From assembly GCF_000821065.1 (NCBI RefSeq), contig NZ_CDGG01000001.1:3658001-3722000 (forward strand): DNA of 64,000 bases. The letters run 5' to 3'. A program made the position numbers and the translations under genes. Shown here piece after piece: positions 56,039 to 64,000 of this stretch. The notes under the pieces were generated by a model that was given only the letters and a program-made list of their open reading frames with translations, ran no database searches and had not been told where the DNA came from. The stretch's first letter is position 1. The number at the start of each line of letters is the position of its first letter. This DNA is from Oceanobacillus oncorhynchi. Lineage in GTDB: Bacteria > Bacillota > Bacilli > Bacillales > Amphibacillaceae.

Positions 56039-56617
56039 TCATGATGCATCCGGTGTGATTGCGTCTAAATGCCCCTCTAATCTTTCTAATGTCAAAGCTC
56101 CTTGGACAACCTCATTTATCGTACCATCCGGATTAATGAAGAAGGTTGTCGGCATCGGCCTGATTCGATACAAGTCTCTGACATCCGAATTTGTATCATG
56201 CGGAATAGCGAAAGTCAACCCATAATCTTCAATAAAATTATCAATAACTAATTCGGTTCCATCTAGACTGACTGCTACAATTTCAACGCCTTTTTCCTTG
56301 TATTTCGGATATAATTCCTGCATATACGGCATTTCGTCTTTACACGGTCCGCACCATGTTGCCCAAAAGTTTAGCATAACCCCTTTGCCTTCGAAATCGC
56401 TGAGCTGTGTAACATCTTCATCAACTGCGTCATTTACTTGAGTCAATTGAAAATCAGGAGCAGCGTCGCCTGCACGGTATATCTCATCCTCGTCCTTTGA
56501 ATTTGAAAATAGTGCAAATATGACTGCGCCAACCAACACAACTAATATAGAAGAACGAAAAATGAAGCGATTTCGTTTCTTTTTTTGTTTTTGAATATCT
56601 CTTTCTTCCCTGCTCAT
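56039..56617 (-). CDS. resA: Thiol-disulfide oxidoreductase ResA
   Basis: 192 residues: basic N-terminus, membrane anchor (20-40), thioredoxin fold with FWATWCGPCKDEMPYM near 90. It reduces the heme-binding cysteines of apocytochrome c outside the membrane. B. subtilis ResA has CEPC in its active site; here it is CGPC, so the Glu that tunes specificity is replaced. It starts the resABC run, 66 bp after rluB. Confidence 0.93.
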   Translation of the reverse strand: MSREERDIQKQKKKRNRFIFRSSILVVLVGAVIFALFSNSKDEDEIYRAGDAAPDFQLTQVNDAVDEDVTQLSDFEGKGVMLNFWATWCGPCKDEMPYMQELYPKYKEKGVEIVAVSLDGTELVIDNFIEDYGLTFAIPHDTNSDVRDLYRIRPMPTTFFINPDGTINEVVQGALTLERLEGHLDAITPDAS

Positions 56618-56683
56618 AGTTTTCCGTCCCCCTTTCCCAACTCATTATAACATTGACTAAAGCGTTTAAATTTGAATATTATC

Positions 56684-57418
56684 TTACAATTTTGTGGACA
56701 TATTCCGAAGCTGATTGACTTCTTTCGGCGTGAGTGCTCTATATTCACCGGCATTTAATCCGTGCAGTGTCAAAAAGCTATATTGCTCACGCTTCAGTTT
56801 CATTACTGGAAAGTCAATCGCTTCCAGCATTCTTCGCACCTGTCTGTTTTTGCCCTCATGCAGCGTCAATTCAATAATGGAAGTTTTCTTTTCTTTGTCA
56901 TTGGAAAGCATATGAACATCGACGGCTTTTAATTTCTCTCCATCAGATACAACACCCTTCCGTAATTTTAACAATTCCTTTTTATGAGGAATACCTTTGA
57001 TTTTTGCTACATACACTTTATTAATCTCTTTACTTGGGTGCATCAGCTGATTAGCGAATTCCCCATCATTCGTTAACAGTAATATTCCTGATGTATCATA
57101 GTCCAGCCGGCCAACCGGAAAAATGCGTTCTTCGACTTCCGGAAGAAAATCGGTAACTACTTTTCTATTTTTATCATCTTTCACGCTGGAGATGACCCCT
57201 CTAGGCTTATACAGCAAATAATATACAAATTCCTCTTTTTCTAGCGGAACCCCATCTACCTCTACTTTATCCTGGGAGGTTACCTTTACCCCCATCTCTG
57301 TAACGATTTGATCATTTACTTTTACTTTTCCATCAAGAATCAATTGCTCAGCCTTTCTTCTGGATGTCACTCCGCTTTGAGCAATAACCTTTTGTAATCT
57401 TTCTTCATGCTTTGACAT
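56684..57418 (-). CDS. rluB: Ribosomal large subunit pseudouridine synthase B
   Basis: 244 residues: S4 RNA-binding domain (2-62) and RsuA-type synthase domain with catalytic Asp in VGRLDYDTSGILLLTNDG near 105 and EGKNRQVRRM near 200. It modifies 23S rRNA near position 2605 by homology. Located between spmB and resA as in B. subtilis. Confidence 0.94.
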   Translation of the reverse strand: MSKHEERLQKVIAQSGVTSRRKAEQLILDGKVKVNDQIVTEMGVKVTSQDKVEVDGVPLEKEEFVYYLLYKPRGVISSVKDDKNRKVVTDFLPEVEERIFPVGRLDYDTSGILLLTNDGEFANQLMHPSKEINKVYVAKIKGIPHKKELLKLRKGVVSDGEKLKAVDVHMLSNDKEKKTSIIELTLHEGKNRQVRRMLEAIDFPVMKLKREQYSFLTLHGLNAGEYRALTPKEVNQLRNMSTKL

Positions 57419-57556
57419 ATAAATCTCCTATCTTTTTCTTTTATTTTCCCCAAAATGGATAACATACTGTAACTGATATCCGAGCTCCAATCCATGTATC
57501 GCTTTCTTATATTATACTATTTTCACTTGTTATACCTAATAATCTGCTGTTTTCAC

Positions 57557-57616
57557 AAAAATAAGAAAGCCTATGATAAAGATATTTTTTCACATATCTT
57601 CATCATAGCCTTATTT
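57557..57616 (-). terminator. Long hairpin after spmB
   Basis: AAAATAAG/CTTATTTT, TATGAT/ATCATA and AAGATAT/ATATCTT form one interrupted stem of over 20 pairs. It lies 57 bp past the spmB stop. Confidence 0.75.
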
Positions 57617-57672
57617 TATCTGTTGGGAAAGTATAATTTTAGGGAAAAGGTATTTCCACTTCAGCTGATTAT

Positions 57673-58206
57673 TTACCCAAACATCATTGTAACAAGAAAT
57701 ACAGCTGCAAGTATAGCAATTAAATCAGCTAATAATCCTGCCTGCAGTGCATAACGAATTTTTTTAATACCGATTGCACCGAAATAGATGGTAAGTACAT
57801 ATAAGGTAGTATCCGTGCTTCCCTGCATAACCGAAGCAATTGTCCCGATAAAAGAATCCGGCCCGTAGGTGGCAATGATTTCAGTTGTCATCCCTAACGC
57901 TGCAGTTCCGGAGATTGGGCGGATGAGTGCAAGGGGTAAAACTTCTGCTGGAAAACCAATAAAGGCTAGCAGAGGAGATAATATATCTACAAACGCATCT
58001 AACGCCCCGGAGCTGCGCAATATCGAAATAGCAGTAATCATTCCTACTAAAAAAGGGAGTAAAGAAACAGCTGTTTTTACGCCTTCCTTTCCTCCTTCCA
58101 CAAACAAATCATATGCCGGTAATCTCTTCATGCTTGCCGCGATCATAATGAACAAAATAAAACAAGGAATCATCCAAATACTAATTACACTGATAAACCC
58201 CATCAT
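57673..58206 (-). CDS. spmB: Spore maturation protein B
   Basis: About 177 residues, five hydrophobic helices, nucleoside-recognition (Gate) domain. Segments AFIGFPAEVLPLALIRPISG and GSTDTTLYVLTIYFG are typical. With SpmA it contributes to spore core dehydration. The ATG at 58206 follows GGAGG and overlaps the spmA stop as ATGA; the ATG at 58203 is the alternative. Confidence 0.93.
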   Translation of the reverse strand: MMGFISVISIWMIPCFILFIMIAASMKRLPAYDLFVEGGKEGVKTAVSLLPFLVGMITAISILRSSGALDAFVDILSPLLAFIGFPAEVLPLALIRPISGTAALGMTTEIIATYGPDSFIGTIASVMQGSTDTTLYVLTIYFGAIGIKKIRYALQAGLLADLIAILAAVFLVTMMFG

Positions 58207-58799
58207 GATTTCCTCCACGTACTCTTATAATAAAAAAACCGATCAATAATCAGTCCGGCAATGGTACCAATACAGGTAACCAATAACGTCACTCCGACAA
58301 TTTCAGTAGGAGAAGCAGATTCGTATTGCATCCTGATACCGATAACCGTTGTGGGGATTAGTGTCAGTCCGGTGGTGTTTAAAATAAGGAAAGTTATCAT
58401 TGAACGAGATGCTGTTTCTGAATGCTTATTTAGTTTTTTCATTTCCTCCATTGCTTTAATTCCTAAAGGGGTAGCAGCGTTGCCCAGCCCAAACATATTT
58501 GCAGTTAAATTAGATAAAATATAGCCCAACGCCGGATGATCCTTAGGTATTTCCGGGAATATTTTCGAAATAAGCGGACGAAAAATTTTGGCAAGTCCCC
58601 GTAAAATACCCGCTTCTTCCGCAATGCGCATCATGCCCAGCCAAAATACCAGGATACTAATCAATCCTATAGCCAACGTAACCGCCTGTGCGGCACTTTC
58701 AAAAATAGCTTCATTCACCGCTTCCATATTGCCTGAAAACATTGCATAAATAATTCCAATGGCAGCCATGCAGATCCAAATCCAATTAATCATTTGCAT
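58203..58799 (-). CDS. spmA: Spore maturation protein A
   Basis: 198 residues, about five hydrophobic helices, nucleoside-recognition domain with NMFGLGNAATPLGIKAMEEM and FLILNTTGLTLIPTT. It overlaps dacB by 14 bp and spmB by 4 bp, so the dacB-spmA-spmB unit is intact. This set in B. subtilis is a mother-cell operon controlling cortex structure and core water. Confidence 0.94.
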   Translation of the reverse strand: MQMINWIWICMAAIGIIYAMFSGNMEAVNEAIFESAAQAVTLAIGLISILVFWLGMMRIAEEAGILRGLAKIFRPLISKIFPEIPKDHPALGYILSNLTANMFGLGNAATPLGIKAMEEMKKLNKHSETASRSMITFLILNTTGLTLIPTTVIGIRMQYESASPTEIVGVTLLVTCIGTIAGLIIDRFFYYKSTWRKS

Positions 58800-59811
58800 C
58801 CCACCTTATTATCGAATGAAATACATGCATTACCTCACTCAACAAATCTTCCTCATGATGCACGTGATGCGCATTACTTGTCTGAAGCACCGGCCGGTTT
58901 TGTTCGAGATAAACATCCTTTGCCCAGTCATCATGCCTATTTTTATAAAGCGGTACCTGGACAGTATCTTTTGTTGTCTCCCTATTTGTTATCGTTTCCC
59001 CGTTCATATCGATTTCTTTCATTTCAAACTGGTCAAATCCCCATTCAAACATCGAAATATGATCCTGCCAGTCGTTTGGAGCATCCAGTGTTACTGCAAT
59101 TAACTCCATTCCATCCTTCTCCGCAGTGGTAATAAGCGTCCGGCCTGTCTGCTTGGTGTACCCTGTTTTCCCTCCAGTACAATATTCATAAAAATAGGTC
59201 AGCAGCTTGTTTTTATTTTGCCAGTGGTACGTCCTGTTCTCCGATAAATAACTGGTTTCCCCGCTTATCTCTTGAAAAATTGGATTTTCCATTGCATATT
59301 GCATGAGAATCGCCATATCATGAGCGCTTGAATAATGTGTATCAGAATCTAACCCATGTGGATTATCAAAGTGTGTATTCTCCATCCCCAGCCATTTAGC
59401 CTTTTCATTCATTAAATAGACGAATCCTTCTTCACTTCCGCCAACATGCTCCGCAATTGCTACAGCAGCGTCATTACCTGAACGGAGCATCAGTCCATAC
59501 ACTAAATCTGTCAGCTTCATCTTTTCGCCCTGCTCTAGATAAATTGATGAGCCTTCTGTATAAATGGCATTTCTGGAAACCGTCGCCTGTTCATTCATTT
59601 TTCCAGACTCCACAGCAATAATTGCAGTCATTATTTTAGTAATGCTTGCTATTGAAGCTGGTTCCTCTGCATTTTTTTCAAATAAAACTCTGCCTGAGGA
59701 CTGTTCAATTAAAATAGCATGCTGTGCGGATACATTTACCGCAGCATGTCCATGAATTGGGAATGATAAAAAACTAATGATAATGACAATTATCCATATA
59801 AACAAACGCAT
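58786..59811 (-). CDS. dacB: D-alanyl-D-alanine carboxypeptidase DacB (spore cortex)
   Basis: 341 residues: signal peptide (1-24), catalytic SITKIM (SxxK) near 54, SGNDAAVAI (SxN) near 110 and KTGYT (KTG) near 215. It trims peptide cross-links in the cortex. B. subtilis DacB is about 40 residues longer at the C-terminus. A possible SigE-like site (ACATATA / CATGTTAT) upstream on the minus strand is too degenerate to list separately. Confidence 0.92.
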   Translation of the reverse strand: MRLFIWIIVIIISFLSFPIHGHAAVNVSAQHAILIEQSSGRVLFEKNAEEPASIASITKIMTAIIAVESGKMNEQATVSRNAIYTEGSSIYLEQGEKMKLTDLVYGLMLRSGNDAAVAIAEHVGGSEEGFVYLMNEKAKWLGMENTHFDNPHGLDSDTHYSSAHDMAILMQYAMENPIFQEISGETSYLSENRTYHWQNKNKLLTYFYEYCTGGKTGYTKQTGRTLITTAEKDGMELIAVTLDAPNDWQDHISMFEWGFDQFEMKEIDMNGETITNRETTKDTVQVPLYKNRHDDWAKDVYLEQNRPVLQTSNAHHVHHEEDLLSEVMHVFHSIIRWDAND

Positions 59812-59936
59812 CAGCTTGGCTCCTCCTCATTAAACACTGCATTATTTCTAACTCCTTGTCTGCCAGCCAGTCATAACATGCTTCTTGTTTATTTATATGT
59901 GAGGAACAAGCTATTATGTATATTGGGGAAAGAAAA

Positions 59937-59975
59937 AACCTTACAGATAAGCGGGAATCACTTATCTGTAAGGTT
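59937..59975 (-). terminator. Intrinsic terminator of scpAB
   Basis: AACCTTACAGATAAG pairs exactly with CTTATCTGTAAGGTT; six U follow on the minus strand. Confidence 0.9.
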
Positions 59976-59982
59976 TTGTTAT

Positions 59983-60558
59983 TTACTCGTTCGGAAACTG
60001 GTCGAAAAATAAATCAACATCGGATGCATCCGCTTCAGAGTCTAAGGAGGTTTCTAATTCCGGTAACTCTTCAAGCGTAGACAAACCAAAAAAGGTGAGA
60101 AATTCCTTTGTTGTTCTAAAAAGAGTCGGGCGGCCGACTGTTTCTTTTCTTCCACATTCCTCTACTAACATCCGGGATACTAAGGTTTGCAAAGGTCTTT
60201 CACTGCGGACACCCCGTATCTCATCGATTTCTGTCCGTGTGATCGGCTGCTGATAAGCAATGATTGCCAATGTTTCTAACGCAGCCTGAGACATCCTGCT
60301 TGGCTTGGGCTGAATAACCCATTTCTTAAAATATTCACTGTGATCCGGTTTGGTTGTTAAGCTGAGCATCCCATTAGCATTGAGAATCATCAGCCCCCGA
60401 TTCTGTTCTTTATAATCTGTTTGAAGCTCATCTACAATTTGACGAACCTCATCTAAGGAAACATCAAGGACATTGCTCAGCTCGCTCACGGTTATTCCTT
60501 CATCACCGCCGGCAAATAACAGGCCTTCCGCAACCCCTTTTAAATAATCTAATTCCAC
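59983..60558 (-). CDS. scpB: Segregation and condensation protein B
   Basis: 191 residues, two winged-helix domains (LLFAGGDEGITVSELSNVL and AYQQPITRTEIDEIRG) and an acidic tail. It forms the SMC-ScpAB condensin with the kleisin ScpA. Overlaps scpA by 10 bp. Confidence 0.95.
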   Translation of the reverse strand: MELDYLKGVAEGLLFAGGDEGITVSELSNVLDVSLDEVRQIVDELQTDYKEQNRGLMILNANGMLSLTTKPDHSEYFKKWVIQPKPSRMSQAALETLAIIAYQQPITRTEIDEIRGVRSERPLQTLVSRMLVEECGRKETVGRPTLFRTTKEFLTFFGLSTLEELPELETSLDSEADASDVDLFFDQFPNE

Positions 60559-61304
60559 GATGACTCCTCCATGCTATAAACATATAATTCTTCAAAATGA
60601 TTTTCTTGGATTGCATATACTTCTCTTTTTTTCATTAATTCCAAAACAGCTACAAAAGTGGATACGATATATGATTTCGTAGGAACAGGAAATAAAGCAT
60701 AGAATGCAATGCCATTTTTACTGCTTTTAACCTGCTGCAGTACTTCATCCATCCGTTTTTCTATCGGTATTTCCGTTCGTTCGATAACGGTATCTTGCGG
60801 CTCTTTCCATTGATTTCGCTGCATCATTTTTTTCAAAGCGCCAATCATATCAAAAACAGAAGCATTCCCTGCATTCACATTTTCAGGCAGAACATCTTTA
60901 AAATCAAAAACAACTGGCGAGCGCGTATAGACCTGCTGCTCTTTCGCCTCTTTTTCTTTTAATGCTTCCGCAGCTTCTTTATATTTTCGATATTCAATTA
61001 AACGCTGCATCAGTTCTTCACGGGGATCCTCCATATATGCTTCATCCATCTCTTCCTCTTCGAATTCCTGCTTGGGAAGAAGCATCTGGCTTTTGATTGC
61101 CAGCAAGGTAGAAGCCATTACCAGATATTCGCTGGCAATATTTAATTCCAAATGCTGCATCGTATGAATATAATCCATATACTGTTGTGTAATCTGAGCA
61201 ACCGGAATGTCATAAATATCGATTTCATAGTGATTTATTAAATGAAGCAATAAATCTAATGGCCCTTCAAATTTTTCTAATTTAACTTCATATCCTTGAA
61301 TCAT
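60549..61304 (-). CDS. scpA: Segregation and condensation protein A (kleisin)
   Basis: 251 residues from the ATG at 61304, identical in length to B. subtilis ScpA. N-terminal KLEKFEGPLDLLLHLI contacts the SMC neck; middle is charged (KEKEAKEQQ); C-terminal winged helix. Bridges SMC heads in the condensin complex. AGAGG lies ten bases before the start. Confidence 0.95.
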   Translation of the reverse strand: MIQGYEVKLEKFEGPLDLLLHLINHYEIDIYDIPVAQITQQYMDYIHTMQHLELNIASEYLVMASTLLAIKSQMLLPKQEFEEEEMDEAYMEDPREELMQRLIEYRKYKEAAEALKEKEAKEQQVYTRSPVVFDFKDVLPENVNAGNASVFDMIGALKKMMQRNQWKEPQDTVIERTEIPIEKRMDEVLQQVKSSKNGIAFYALFPVPTKSYIVSTFVAVLELMKKREVYAIQENHFEELYVYSMEESSWN

Positions 61305-61471
61305 CGCTGTAATTCCTCTCAAGCTGACCAAAACAATCCATCATTTACTTTAAAAAGTAATAATTTAATTGCAAAAGCCCATACACTATTTGCTCAGCTT
61401 ACATAAGTTATAACGTAATATAAATGTTAGCACAAAACATTTATGGATTGAACTAAAAAGGAGGAAATAAA

Positions 61472-61564
61472 ATGAGTGGTTATTCTGGTGGTTACGCAGG
61501 TGGATTTGCTTTAATCGTTGTACTATTTATTTTATTAGTAATTGTAGGAGCAGCTTGGTACTAA
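61472..61564 (+). CDS. YjcZ-family small sporulation protein
   Basis: 30 residues: a Gly/Tyr-rich head (MSGYSGGYAGG) and one hydrophobic helix ending GAAWY. AAAAAGGAGG lies ten bases before the ATG. The pattern is that of YjcZ/SscA-type spore peptides found in many copies in Bacillaceae. It lies alone on the plus strand, convergent with ribT, sharing a terminator. Divergent from scpA across 167 bp. Confidence 0.85.
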   Translation: MSGYSGGYAGGFALIVVLFILLVIVGAAWY

Positions 61565-61596
61565 AATACTTGAAATAAATAGACTTTGCAACGAAT

Positions 61597-61627
61597 GAAA
61601 AGCCAACCCGTATCAGGGTTGGCTTTT
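61597..61627. terminator. Shared terminator of the YjcZ gene and ribT
   Basis: AAAAGCCAACCC / GGGTTGGCTTTT, perfect 12 bp stem. On the minus strand its first arm encodes the last codons of ribT. Confidence 0.9.
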
Positions 61628-61981
61628 ATCATCATCTTTTGCTTTCTCGTAAAAGGCTTTTACACTTTCAGAGGGCACAATCTCGTATTTATTTGAATAA
61701 ATACGATGAATCTCAGCAATCATTCGTGAACCGATTCCATGATCCCGATGAGATGGATTCACGGTAAGGTGGTTAATAACCAATTGATTGTCATCCACGA
61801 TTTGTACGCCGATTGCTCCGAGGACATCATCGCCTTCTTTCCACAAATGTAAATGCAAATCTTCATTTTCTTCATATTCACGAATCGTTTCTTGCAATTT
61901 TTTTACATCTTTTTCCTCAGGCATAAATGATAATAAGCCCATAGCAATTTTTTCTAAGTTTCTTTTAAAGCGAATTAACAT
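61613..61981 (-). CDS. ribT: RibT-type GNAT acetyltransferase
   Basis: 122 residues. MLIRFKRNLEKIAMGLLSFM and INHLTVNPSHRDHGIGSRM (acetyl-CoA loop) match RibT. In B. subtilis it is the last gene of ribDEAHT. Here the other riboflavin genes are absent and ppiB is next, so this ribT is orphaned. Its biochemical role is unsettled. Confidence 0.88.
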   Translation of the reverse strand: MLIRFKRNLEKIAMGLLSFMPEEKDVKKLQETIREYEENEDLHLHLWKEGDDVLGAIGVQIVDDNQLVINHLTVNPSHRDHGIGSRMIAEIHRIYSNKYEIVPSESVKAFYEKAKDDDKSQP

Positions 61982-62132
61982 AATTACCCCTCATTAAATT
62001 TCTTGTATGGTAATCCTTTTAAATTTTAATCAGTATTTACTCTGAAAGTATAACGCATTTCCAATATAATGAAAAGCACCATTTTAAAATTTAAGTAAAA
62101 AAAACGATAACGATGAAGCGAGAAATATAATG

Positions 62133-62564
62133 TTATCCTTCGACACGAATCTCTTTCATTACATCTCCGTTAGACATTGCTTTTGCTAGCTCAACACCGG
62201 AGGTCACTTTTCCAAAAACTGTGTGAACGCCATTTAAATGCGGCTGCGGCTCATGAACAATGAAAAATTGAGAGCTTCCTGTATCTTTTCCGGCATGCGC
62301 CATAGATAAAGAGCCTTCCTCGTGTTTATGCGGATTCCCTTCTGTTTCACATTTGATTGTATATCCCGCAGAACCTGTACCATTACCGACTGGACAGCCG
62401 CCCTGGCTGACAAAACCGGGGATTACGCGATGAAAAGTCAATCCATCATAAAATTTTTCATTCGCTAATTTTTCAAAGTTAGCTACAGTTCCCGGCGCTT
62501 CATTTGGATACAATTCAAATTCAATTTTATTTCCATTTTCCATTTCGATATAACCTTTTTTCAT
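62133..62564 (-). CDS. ppiB: Peptidyl-prolyl cis-trans isomerase B (cyclophilin)
   Basis: 143 residues. The cyclophilin motifs [13 protein letters not shown] near 44, GSSQFFIV near 95 and [10 protein letters not shown] near 115 are intact. Cytoplasmic, no signal peptide. Single gene between lysA and ribT; the 151 bp before ribT has no clear terminator. Confidence 0.95.
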   Translation of the reverse strand: MKKGYIEMENGNKIEFELYPNEAPGTVANFEKLANEKFYDGLTFHRVIPGFVSQGGCPVGNGTGSAGYTIKCETEGNPHKHEEGSLSMAHAGKDTGSSQFFIVHEPQPHLNGVHTVFGKVTSGVELAKAMSNGDVMKEIRVEG

Positions 62565-62618
62565 TTCAGCAAATCTCCTTCTAAAAACAATTATACTTTA
62601 TTTTACCACTTATTCCGT

Positions 62619-63944
62619 TCAAGTAAAGCTCTTTATCCCATCATAAGACAGATCATTTTTAACAATATCTTGATATGTTTCTCTCTTGACGACAAGGTGA
62701 TCCTGCCCTTCTTCAATAAACACAACAGCAGGTTTGGTCAAACGATTGTAATGGCTTGCCATCGAGTAATTATACGCTCCTGTCGAGAATACAGCCAGGA
62801 TATCCTTATCTTCAATACGCGGCACTGGAAGGTCCCAAATCAGCATATCGCCAGATTCACAGCACTTCCCTGCAATAGAAACTTCTTTTTCCGGACTGGC
62901 TTCCGGACGATTTGCAATCACCGCATCATATTTTGATTGGTATAGTGCAGGGCGAATATTATCTGTCATCCCGCCATCAATGGAATAATATTCTCTCACA
63001 CCAGGAATTTTTTTGTTAGATCCGATTGTATATAACGTAATTCCTGCATCGCCTACAATGGAGCGGCCGGGCTCAATCCAAATCTCTGGAAATTTCATCT
63101 TATATTTATCGCAATTTTCTTCCACGCTGTCAATCATATCTTTCACATATTCCGCCAGCGGAAGCGGCTGGTCATCTTCGGTATAACGAATGCCGAATCC
63201 TCCACCTAAATTTAACACATCCGCTTCAAATTTGTATTTCTGCTTCCAATCTTCCAGCTTAGCAAAAAGGATAGCCGTTGCTGCTCGAAAACCATTTGTT
63301 TCAAATATTTGTGAACCAATATGACAGTGAAGGCCTTTCAGATGGATTCTCGGATGTCCCAACACCTTCTTAAGAGCAGCTTCTGCCTGTCCATTTTGCA
63401 GGTCGAACCCAAATTTAGAGTCTTCATTCCCTGTCATAATGTATTTATGCGTCTTTGATTCCACACCAGGGGTTACCCGGAATAACACATCCATCGTTTT
63501 CTCCTGTTTGATAAGCTCTTGGTCCAACAGTGCAATATCATGAAAATTATCAATCACGATACAGCCGATGTCATGCTCCACAGCCATCGCGATTTCCTTT
63601 TCATTCTTATTATTTCCATGCATATGAATTCTTTCAGCAGGAAACTCTGCTTGAAGTGCTGTATATAATTCACCTTCAGAAATCACGTCTAGACATAGTC
63701 CTTCCTGTTTGGCAACCTGTAGCATCGCAATAGTTGAAAAGGCCTTGCTCGCATAAGCAACCCTTCCGGTAATTCCAGCATCACGAAATGCTTGTACAAA
63801 AGCTCTGGCATGCTTTCGGATCATTTCTACATCGTAGACATATAAAGGTGTTCCATATTTTTCTGCTAATTCGATGGTGTCCACACCACCAATTTCTAAA
63901 TGTCCCTTTGTATTGACGGTAAAGGGGTGTGCATCAAGTATCAT
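62619..63944 (-). CDS. lysA: Diaminopimelate decarboxylase
   Basis: 441 residues, fold type III PLP enzyme. PLP lysine in AYASKAFST near 67, HIGSQIFE near 205, NLGGGFGIRY near 245, EPGRSIVGDAG near 290 and CESGDML near 361. It converts meso-DAP to lysine, the last step of the path that includes dapB at 4556. GGGGG lies about eight bases before the ATG. The last 56 bp of the window is AT-rich spacer. Confidence 0.96.
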   Translation of the reverse strand: MILDAHPFTVNTKGHLEIGGVDTIELAEKYGTPLYVYDVEMIRKHARAFVQAFRDAGITGRVAYASKAFSTIAMLQVAKQEGLCLDVISEGELYTALQAEFPAERIHMHGNNKNEKEIAMAVEHDIGCIVIDNFHDIALLDQELIKQEKTMDVLFRVTPGVESKTHKYIMTGNEDSKFGFDLQNGQAEAALKKVLGHPRIHLKGLHCHIGSQIFETNGFRAATAILFAKLEDWKQKYKFEADVLNLGGGFGIRYTEDDQPLPLAEYVKDMIDSVEENCDKYKMKFPEIWIEPGRSIVGDAGITLYTIGSNKKIPGVREYYSIDGGMTDNIRPALYQSKYDAVIANRPEASPEKEVSIAGKCCESGDMLIWDLPVPRIEDKDILAVFSTGAYNYSMASHYNRLTKPAVVFIEEGQDHLVVKRETYQDIVKNDLSYDGIKSFT

Positions 63945-64000
63945 TCTTTTTCCCCCATTGTTTAAATAATTAAATACTTTATCACAAGACAGTAAATAAT

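Noticed and set aside
1-64000. CRISPR arrays, tRNA, rRNA, T-box leaders, insertion sequences
   Set aside because: No regularly spaced direct repeats, no tRNA-like cloverleaf or T-box core, and no transposase were seen.

Overview
The window is a chromosomal segment of a low-GC, endospore-forming Gram-positive bacterium of the Bacillaceae. The gene order from dinG to lysA follows the Bacillus subtilis backbone. The protein sequences and the small intergenic elements suggest an Oceanobacillus/Virgibacillus-type relative, but that is an inference. Almost every gene lies on the minus strand. The exceptions are a YitT-family membrane protein (5920-6786), a 59-codon membrane ORF (49093-49272) and a 30-residue YjcZ-type peptide (61472-61564). 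I see no rRNA, tRNA, complete insertion sequence, prophage or CRISPR array.

Layout from left to right. 1-5.7 kb: dinG (cut by the window edge), birA, cca, bshA, mgsA, dapB and a MazG-like gene. 5.9-9.1 kb: YitT protein, a repeat copy, YugP protease, a shortened YpjB and YpjA. 9.2-11.2 kb: the menaquinol:cytochrome c reductase operon qcrABC. 11.3-14.2 kb: ypiF, ypiB and the TPR protein ypiA. 14.3-20.4 kb: a compact aromatic amino acid operon aroC-aroB-aroH-hisC-tyrA-aroA. 20.6-27.4 kb: cheR, ndk, the menaquinone side-chain genes hepS-menG-hepT, mtrB (TRAP), hbs and spoIVA. 28.2-35 kb: yphF, yphE, a SpoVIF-type gene, gpsA, der, the YIEGIA pair and the S1-type protein. 35-40 kb: plsC (frameshifted), cmk, the germination pair sleB-ypeB and prsW. 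40-48.8 kb: ansA, ypdA, glutamate dehydrogenase, mecB, ypbE remnant, ypbD, recQ, ypbB and a YkgJ-type protein. 49-50.3 kb: a small-molecule uptake module (DUF4430 lipoprotein plus ECF S component) behind a folded leader. 50.5-57.4 kb: resABCDE (cytochrome c biogenesis and the ResDE redox two-component system) and rluB. 57.7-64 kb: dacB-spmA-spmB, scpAB, a YjcZ-type peptide, ribT, ppiB and lysA.

The genes form coherent sets: bacillithiol (bshA, ypdA), menaquinone and aerobic respiration (hepST, menG, qcr, res), aromatic and lysine/DAP biosynthesis (aro, dapB, lysA), chromosome structure (hbs, scpAB) and sporulation/germination (spoIVA, spmAB, dacB, sleB, ypeB, prsW, SpoVIF-type, YIEGIA). Compared with B. 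subtilis from memory, several segments are absent from their usual places: panBCD, bshB1, trpEDCFBA, mtrA, fer and ribDEAH.

The most unusual content is intergenic. A structured repeat of about 370-490 bp occurs twice in opposite orientation (6862-7232 and 27686-28180), with compensatory changes in its stems. A separate module of about 30 bp with a GNRA-type hairpin core occurs at six sites, three of them held between unrelated inverted arms. A nested, long-range folded leader precedes the DUF4430/ECF operon (50281-50430) and matches no riboswitch I know.
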